NCBI GenBank assembly: GCA_002451855.1
Contig: DKDS01000056.1
Location: forward strand, 1 to 19,200
Length of the DNA stretch: 19,200 nt
Origin: Ruminococcaceae bacterium UBA6842
GTDB taxonomy: Bacteria > Bacillota > Clostridia > Oscillospirales > Acutalibacteraceae
Direction of reading: 5' to 3'
Shown here: positions 14,126 to 19,200 of the stretch, one piece after another
How the letters are laid out: each line of letters starts with the position of its first letter
Position numbering within the stretch: position 1 is the stretch's first letter
Position numbers and translations under genes: made by a program
The notes under the pieces: model-generated
What the model saw: the letters and a program-made list of their open reading frames with translations, nothing else
The model's database searches: none
What the model was told of the DNA's origin: nothing

Positions 14126-15076
14126 GTGGAGTATGTTATTATCGCGTTGATCGTACTGTTGGTAATTCTCTTTTTCGCAAATGTAAGAATAGTTCCGCAG
14201 GCAACGGAATATGTTATCGAGTTTTTGGGTAAATACAAGGTGACTTGGGGAGCGGGATTACATGTTAAAATTCCTGTTTTAGAGCGTATTGCCAAAAAAA
14301 TAACCCTTAAAGAGCAGGTGCTTGATTCACCGCCGCAGCCGGTTATAACAAAAGATAATGTTACAATGCAGATAGACACGGTGGTTTATTTCAGAATTTA
14401 CGACGCAAAGCTTTATACCTACGGCGTTGTAAGCCCGATAAACGCTTTGCAGAACCTTACCGCCACTACCCTGCGTAATCTTGTAGGCGAGCTTGAGCTT
14501 GACGGTACGCTTACCTCAAGGGATACCATAAACGCAAAAATGACAGCCATACTCGACGAGGCAACCGATAAATGGGGTATGAAGGTAAACCGAGTTGAGC
14601 TTAAGAATATTATTCCGCCCGATGAAATTCAAAACGCAATGGAAAAGCAGATGAAAGCGGAGCGTGAACGCAGAGAAACGCTTTTGCAGGCGGAGGGTCA
14701 TAAGGCGGCGGCTATTACCAGAGCCGAGGGCGATAAGCAGGCTATGATACTGGCGGCTGAGGGCGAGCGTGACGCACGCATTGCGAGAGCCGAGGGTGAA
14801 GCAAGGGCCGTCTTCCTTAATAAAAAGGCTGAAGCGGACGGTATCCGCGCGATAAAAGAGGCGGCGGCTGACGCGGCTGTACTTGAAATCAAAAGACTTG
14901 AAACACTTGCCGAAATTTCAAACGGCACGGCGGCTAAGCTTATTATTCCGACAGACGCTGTTAATATGGTAACAAAAAATACCGTTTTCAGCGAGACTAC
15001 CGGTATAGGAAATGTAACAAATGAAGCACCGAAGCCCGTAACACCGCCTAAAAAGGACGAATGCTGCGACGATTAA
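14126..15076 (+). CDS. SPFH/band 7 domain membrane protein (paraslipin/QmcA type)
   Basis: Stomatin/prohibitin-like proteins form membrane-anchored ring or cage assemblies, often near membrane proteases. The 316 residues show one N-terminal membrane segment (about 2-20), an SPFH domain (about 22-175: VPQATEYVIEFLGKY, TLKEQVLDSPPQPVITKDN, ELDGTLTSRDTIN), an Ala/Glu/Arg-rich coiled coil (about 170-260, with repeated AEGE and AEGD units) and a short tail ending in ECCDD. This order fits paraslipins. The start is a GTG with GGGGGT upstream. No NfeD gene, a frequent partner, is seen nearby; the neighbour is the unknown protein at 13357. Family confident, role inferred. Confidence 0.93.
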   Translation: MEYVIIALIVLLVILFFANVRIVPQATEYVIEFLGKYKVTWGAGLHVKIPVLERIAKKITLKEQVLDSPPQPVITKDNVTMQIDTVVYFRIYDAKLYTYGVVSPINALQNLTATTLRNLVGELELDGTLTSRDTINAKMTAILDEATDKWGMKVNRVELKNIIPPDEIQNAMEKQMKAERERRETLLQAEGHKAAAITRAEGDKQAMILAAEGERDARIARAEGEARAVFLNKKAEADGIRAIKEAAADAAVLEIKRLETLAEISNGTAAKLIIPTDAVNMVTKNTVFSETTGIGNVTNEAPKPVTPPKKDECCDD

Positions 15077-15082
15077 AAGTAT

Positions 15083-15111
15083 TTGACAAAAGAATTGTTA
15101 TGTGCTATACT
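15083..15111 (+). promoter_or_regulatory. Strong predicted promoter upstream of gltB
   Basis: Perfect -35 TTGACA (15083-15088), exactly 17 bases of spacer, and -10 TATACT (15106-15111) preceded by TG at 15103-15104, an extended -10. RNA should start near 15117-15119. It lies 6 bases after the SPFH stop and is the best promoter in the window by eye. Confidence 0.85.
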
Positions 15112-15125
15112 GTATAAAGTTTAAA

Positions 15126-15139
15126 GAGCAATGGCGCTC
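15126..15139 (+). promoter_or_regulatory. Small hexaloop hairpin overlapping the gltB leader terminator
   Basis: GAGC, loop AATGGC, GCTC form a 4-bp hairpin whose 3' arm is part of the terminator's 5' arm, so the two structures exclude each other. The six-base loop has A at position 1 and G at position 4, the pattern known for RNA targets of ANTAR antiterminators. Only one such hairpin is found where two are expected, so this is tentative. Confidence 0.4.
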
Positions 15140-15180
15140 ACCTACGGAGATATACTCTGTGGGTGGGCGCTTTTTATTTT
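15134..15180 (+). terminator. Terminator hairpin in the gltB leader (candidate attenuator)
   Basis: A continuous 16-bp stem (15134-15149 with 15155-15170, three G.T wobbles, loop ATATA) is followed by TTTTTATTTT. It ends about 20 bases before gltB and lies within about 55 bases downstream of the predicted start of the promoter at 15083. It can terminate SPFH transcripts, but it will also cut off RNA from that promoter unless antitermination occurs. Confidence 0.9.
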
Positions 15181-15200
15181 CAATAAACGGGGGAATTAAT

Positions 15201-18200
15201 ATGACGGAAAAGGGACTTTACCGACAGCAATTTGAGCATGACGCCTGCGGTATAGGCGCCGTTGTTAAGGTTGACGGAACAAAAAGCCACACAGTTGTTG
15301 ACAATGCGCTTTCAATAGTTGAAAAGCTTGAACACAGGGCAGGTAAGGACGCCTCGGGTGAGACCGGCGACGGCGTCGGAATACTGGTTCAGATCTCTCA
15401 CAAATTCTTTAAAAGCGCCGCCGAGGAAATAGGCATAGAGCTTCCCGGCGAGCGTGAGTACGGTGTGGGAATGTTCTTTTTTCCGCAGGATACATTAAAA
15501 CGCAATCAGGCTAAAAAAATGCTTGAGGTAATAGCGGACAAAGAGGGCGTGGAGTTCTTAGGTTGGCGTGAGGTTCCCATCAAAAGCGAGATTTTGGGCG
15601 AAAAGGCGCTTTGCTGTATGCCGCACATTATGCAGTGCTTTCTTAAAAAGCCCGCGGATATTAAAAAGGGTCTTGATTTTGACCGCAAGCTGTATGTTAT
15701 CCGCAGGGTGTTCGAGCAGAGCAATGATAATACTTATGTAGCGTCGCTTTCGTCAAGAACCATTGTTTATAAGGGTATGTTCCTTGTGGGTCAGCTCCGC
15801 CGCTTTTATCTTGATTTGCTGGATGAAAGGTTCGAAAGCGCGATAGCGCTTGTTCACTCCCGCTTTTCCACCAATACAACGCCGAGCTGGGAGCGCGCGC
15901 ATCCGAACCGCTTTATACTTCACAACGGCGAGATAAACACAATAAGAGGAAATGTTGACAGAATGCTTGCCCGTGAGGAAACCATGGAAAGCAAATTTAT
16001 GGACGACGATATGGACAAGATTCTGCCCGTTGTAAACGCCGCGGGTTCGGATTCCGCAATGCTTGACAACACGCTTGAATTTCTTGTGATGAACGGTATG
16101 GATCTGCCGCTTGCGGTTATGGTTACTATCCCCGAGCCGTGGAGAAACAGCAAGACCATAACAAGGGCAAAAAGGGATTTTTACCATTATTATTCCACAA
16201 TGATGGAGCCGTGGGACGGTCCCGCCGCAATACTGTTTTCGGACGGCGATACGGTAGGTGCCGTGCTTGACCGTAACGGACTGCGCCCCTCAAGGTATTA
16301 TATAACCGACGATAACACGCTTATTTTATCGTCCGAGGTGGGCGTGCTTGATATACCCGCCGAGCACATTGTTAAAAAAAGCCGCCTTGAACCGGGTAAA
16401 ATGCTGCTTGTAGATACCGCAAAGAAACGCATTATTTCGGATGAAGAATGCAAGAGGTACTACGCCACAAGAAAGCCATACGGCGAATGGCTTGACCAGA
16501 ACCTTGTACGCCTTTGTGACCTTAAAATGCCGAACTGCCGTATTGAGCGCTATGATGCGAAAACCAGAGACCTGCTTTATAAGGCGTTTGGATATACATA
16601 CGAGGATATACGCAACGCAATAATCCCGATGGCAAAGAACGGGGCGGAGGCCACCGCCGCTATGGGTACGGATATACCGCTTGCGATGCTTTCGGAAAAG
16701 CATCAGCTTTTGTTCAATTACTTTAAACAGCTTTTTGCGCAGGTTACAAATCCGCCGATAGACGCAATCCGTGAGGAGGTAGTTACCGATACGAGCGTTT
16801 ATGTAGGCTCGGATGGAAACCTGTTAAGCGAAAGCGCGTCAAACTGCGGTGTGCTTGAACTGCCGAACCCGATAATCACCTCGGCTGAGCTTGTGAAAAT
16901 AAAGGCGATAGACCGCCCGGGCTTCAAGGTGGAAACCGTTTCCCTGCTTTACTACACGAATACTCCTCTTGAACGGGCGCTTGACCACCTTTTTGTTGAG
17001 TGCGACCGTGCTTACAAAAAAGGCGCGAATATACTTATTTTGTCCGACAGGGGCGTGGATGAAAACCATGTAGCCATTCCGTCGCTTTTGGCGGTATCGG
17101 CTATTGAGCAGCATTTGATACGCACCAAAAAGCGTACCGCGCTGTCTGTAATACTTGAAAGCGCGGAGCCGAGAGATGTACACCACTTTGCCACCCTTTT
17201 AGGCTACGGCGCAAGAGCGGTAAACCCGTATCTTGCGGAGGAATGTATTACCGAGCTTATAGACAGAAAGCTGCTTGACAAGGATTATCATACCGCAATA
17301 AGGGATTATAACAACGCCATTCTGCACGGCATAGTTAAAATAGCCTCAAAAATGGGTATTTCAACCATACAGTCGTATCAGTCGTCGCAGATATTCGAGG
17401 CTGTCGGCATTAAAAAAGAGGTTATCGATAAATACTTCACCAATACCGTAAGCCGCGTCGGCGGAATAGGTCTTGAGGAAATCAACGAGGGTGTGGAGTA
17501 CCGCCACAGCCATGCGTTTGACCCGTTGGGGCTCGGCGTAGATACCACACTTGACAGCGTGGGCGAGCATAAGCTACGTTCTGGCAATGATAAAGAAGAC
17601 CATATGTACAGCCCCGAGACCGTTATCGCTTTGCGTGAGGCTACACAGCAGGGCTCATATAAGCGCTTTAAGGAATACACCGATATGGTGGATAACGAGC
17701 GCAGACCGCATACGCTGAGAGGACTGCTTGAATTTAATACAGAGGGTGTAACCCCCGTTCCGCTTGAGGAGGTAGAACCCGTAAGCGAGATTGTAAAACG
17801 CTTTAAAACGGGCGCTATGTCATACGGCTCTATTTCGCAGGAGGCTCACGAATGTATGGCGATAGCTATGAACAGGCTCGGCGGAAAGTCAAATTCGGGC
17901 GAGGGCGGCGAAAGACCGGAAAGGCTCGGCACCGAACGGGGAAGCGCCATAAAGCAGGTGGCTTCGGGCAGGTTCGGAGTTACAAGCGAATACTTGGTTT
18001 CCGCTAAGGAAATTCAGATAAAAATGGCGCAGGGCGCAAAGCCCGGCGAGGGCGGACATCTTCCCGGTAAAAAGGTCTATCCGTGGATAGCTAAGACCCG
18101 TTACTCAACACCCGGAGTATCGCTTATCTCTCCGCCGCCGCATCACGATATTTATTCTATCGAGGATTTGGCACAGCTTATTTTCGACCTTAAAAACGCC

Positions 18201-19200
18201 AATAAGGACGCCAGAATTTCCGTAAAGCTTGTTTCCGAGGCAGGGGTCGGCACCATTGCGGCAGGCGTTGCTAAGGCAGGCGCTCAGGTCGTGCTTATCT
18301 CGGGCTATGACGGCGGCACGGGAGCGGCTCCGCAAAGCTCCATTCATAATGCCGGACTTCCGTGGGAGCTCGGTCTTGCGGAGGCGCATCAGACGCTTAT
18401 AAGCAACGGACTGCGTTCAAGGGTAATACTTGAAACCGACGGTAAGCTTATGAGCGGCAGAGATGTTGCCATTGCGGCTATCTTAGGTGCGGAGGAGTTC
18501 GGATTTGCAACGGCTCCGCTTATAACAATGGGCTGTATTATGATGAGGGTGTGCAATCTTGACACCTGTCCCTGCGGTATAGCCACGCAAAATCCCGAGC
18601 TTAGAAAGCGTTTTTGCGGAAAACCCGAATATGTAATGAATTTTATGACCTATATTGCCGAGGAGCTGCGTGAAATAATGGCGTCCCTCGGAGTTAAAAC
18701 GGTTGAGGAACTGGTGGGCCGTACCGATTTGATTAAGGTGCGTGAGAAAACCGTAACAAAGCGCGCGGCAATGGCGGACCTTTCGCAAATTCTTTACAGC
18801 GATAAGAGCGCTCCGCAAAGCGAAAAGCACTTCAGACCCGATAATGTGTTTAATTTCGAGCTTGAAAAAACGGTTGACGAGGCGGTAATTATTCCGTCGT
18901 TCAAAACGGCGTTAAAATCGGGTAAACCGAAGGCAATAGATATAAATGTTTCAAGCACAAACCGTACCCTCGGTACGATATTCGGTTCGGAAATAACCAA
19001 GAAATATAAAAATACATTGCCGGACGATACCTATGTTATCAACTGTCACGGCGGCGGCGGTCAGTCCTTCGGCGCGTTTATACCGAAAGGTCTTACTATC
19101 CGTCTCGAGGGCGACAGCAACGATTATTTCGGCAAGGGACTTTCGGGCGGCAAGCTTATAGTAACTCCGCCTGCCGATTCAAAATTTAAGGCAGAGGAAT
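15201..19200 (+). CDS. gltB: Glutamate synthase large subunit (3' end outside window)
   Basis: GltB makes two glutamates from glutamine and 2-oxoglutarate, the second half of the GS-GOGAT ammonium-assimilation route. The frame is open from the ATG at 15201 to the window end: 1333 residues of an expected 1500 or so. The class II amidotransferase domain starts at FEHDACGIG, with the nucleophile Cys16 exposed after removal of a 15-residue propeptide. The FMN/synthase domain follows (MSYGSISQEAHE from 873, GYDGGTGAAP at 1035-1044). The [3Fe-4S] ligands Cys1112, Cys1118 and Cys1123 lie in CIMMRVCNLDTC. The C-terminal beta-helix domain begins near 1255 and is cut. No stop or frameshift was seen in a full hand translation. 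A GGGGG element precedes the ATG. Transcription probably depends on the leader attenuator. gltD would be expected downstream. Confidence 0.97.
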   Translation, partial: MTEKGLYRQQFEHDACGIGAVVKVDGTKSHTVVDNALSIVEKLEHRAGKDASGETGDGVGILVQISHKFFKSAAEEIGIELPGEREYGVGMFFFPQDTLKRNQAKKMLEVIADKEGVEFLGWREVPIKSEILGEKALCCMPHIMQCFLKKPADIKKGLDFDRKLYVIRRVFEQSNDNTYVASLSSRTIVYKGMFLVGQLRRFYLDLLDERFESAIALVHSRFSTNTTPSWERAHPNRFILHNGEINTIRGNVDRMLAREETMESKFMDDDMDKILPVVNAAGSDSAMLDNTLEFLVMNGMDLPLAVMVTIPEPWRNSKTITRAKRDFYHYYSTMMEPWDGPAAILFSDGDTVGAVLDRNGLRPSRYYITDDNTLILSSEVGVLDIPAEHIVKKSRLEPGKMLLVDTAKKRIISDEECKRYYATRKPYGEWLDQNLVRLCDLKMPNCRIERYDAKTRDLLYKAFGYTYEDIRNAIIPMAKNGAEATAAMGTDIPLAMLSEKHQLLFNYFKQLFAQVTNPPIDAIREEVVTDTSVYVGSDGNLLSESASNCGVLELPNPIITSAELVKIKAIDRPGFKVETVSLLYYTNTPLERALDHLFVECDRAYKKGANILILSDRGVDENHVAIPSLLAVSAIEQHLIRTKKRTALSVILESAEPRDVHHFATLLGYGARAVNPYLAEECITELIDRKLLDKDYHTAIRDYNNAILHGIVKIASKMGISTIQSYQSSQIFEAVGIKKEVIDKYFTNTVSRVGGIGLEEINEGVEYRHSHAFDPLGLGVDTTLDSVGEHKLRSGNDKEDHMYSPETVIALREATQQGSYKRFKEYTDMVDNERRPHTLRGLLEFNTEGVTPVPLEEVEPVSEIVKRFKTGAMSYGSISQEAHECMAIAMNRLGGKSNSGEGGERPERLGTERGSAIKQVASGRFGVTSEYLVSAKEIQIKMAQGAKPGEGGHLPGKKVYPWIAKTRYSTPGVSLISPPPHHDIYSIEDLAQLIFDLKNANKDARISVKLVSEAGVGTIAAGVAKAGAQVVLISGYDGGTGAAPQSSIHNAGLPWELGLAEAHQTLISNGLRSRVILETDGKLMSGRDVAIAAILGAEEFGFATAPLITMGCIMMRVCNLDTCPCGIATQNPELRKRFCGKPEYVMNFMTYIAEELREIMASLGVKTVEELVGRTDLIKVREKTVTKRAAMADLSQILYSDKSAPQSEKHFRPDNVFNFELEKTVDEAVIIPSFKTALKSGKPKAIDINVSSTNRTLGTIFGSEITKKYKNTLPDDTYVINCHGGGGQSFGAFIPKGLTIRLEGDSNDYFGKGLSGGKLIVTPPADSKFKAEE

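Noticed and set aside
15117..15180. Glutamine riboswitch upstream of gltB
   Set aside because: The leader is only about 60 bases, almost all used by the terminator stem, and I cannot find the conserved glutamine-aptamer core.
15753..16187. Minus-strand open frames throughout gltB (also near 16326, 16839, 17378, 18105 and 18483)
   Set aside because: The plus strand translates without interruption as glutamate synthase with all expected motifs, so these are shadows.
15201..19200. Possible frameshift or broken gltB
   Set aside because: Codon-by-codon reading from the ATG to the window end found no in-frame stop and kept all amidotransferase, FMN and iron-sulfur motifs.
1..19200. Undescribed defence, mobile or biosynthetic system
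   Set aside because: I looked for direct repeats, CRISPR-like arrays, transposase, integrase, toxin-antitoxin and reverse-transcriptase signatures and saw none. Nearly every gene is a known housekeeping family.

Overview
The window is a housekeeping stretch from a Gram-positive anaerobe, most likely a clostridium of the Oscillospiraceae/Ruminococcaceae type. This rests on the oxygen-sensitive class III ribonucleotide reductase, the Firmicutes order rplS-lepB-rbgA-rnhB-yraN, a DUF1540 protein, strong purine-rich ribosome binding sites, and frequent GTG/TTG starts with CTT and ATA codons. The genus is not resolved. No tRNA, rRNA, CRISPR array, insertion sequence, prophage or defence locus was seen, and no stretch over 300 bases lacks a gene.

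Layout. (1) 1-2420: the C-terminal two thirds of nrdD, its activase nrdG, and dut; together these are deoxynucleotide supply. (2) 2429-6448: a promoter and structured leader, rplS (L19), a terminator, then the tightly packed run lepB, rbgA, rnhB, yraN and an M19 dipeptidase, covering ribosome assembly, secretion and DNA maintenance. (3) 6488-7972: thrC, ending in a two-way terminator shared with a convergent 54-residue DUF1540 protein (8019-8183, minus strand). (4) 8274-8951: a metallophosphoesterase. (5) 9081-12344: tig-clpP-clpX, the trigger factor and Clp protease quality-control cluster. (6) 12379-13224, minus strand: rsmA, convergent with clpX and divergent from the next pair. (7) 13357-15076: a protein I cannot name, followed 22 bases later by an SPFH/paraslipin membrane protein. 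(8) 15201-19200: gltB, glutamate synthase large subunit, cut by the window end. It lies behind a near-consensus promoter and a strong terminator hairpin that together look like an attenuator.

I found no convincing undescribed multi-gene system. The points most worth a second look are the gltB attenuator, with a competing hexaloop hairpin that partly fits the ANTAR target pattern; the sharp codon-use shift inside nrdD near base 318; the unknown protein paired with the SPFH gene; the cysteine-loaded DUF1540 protein; and the rplS leader with its rplS/lepB terminator.
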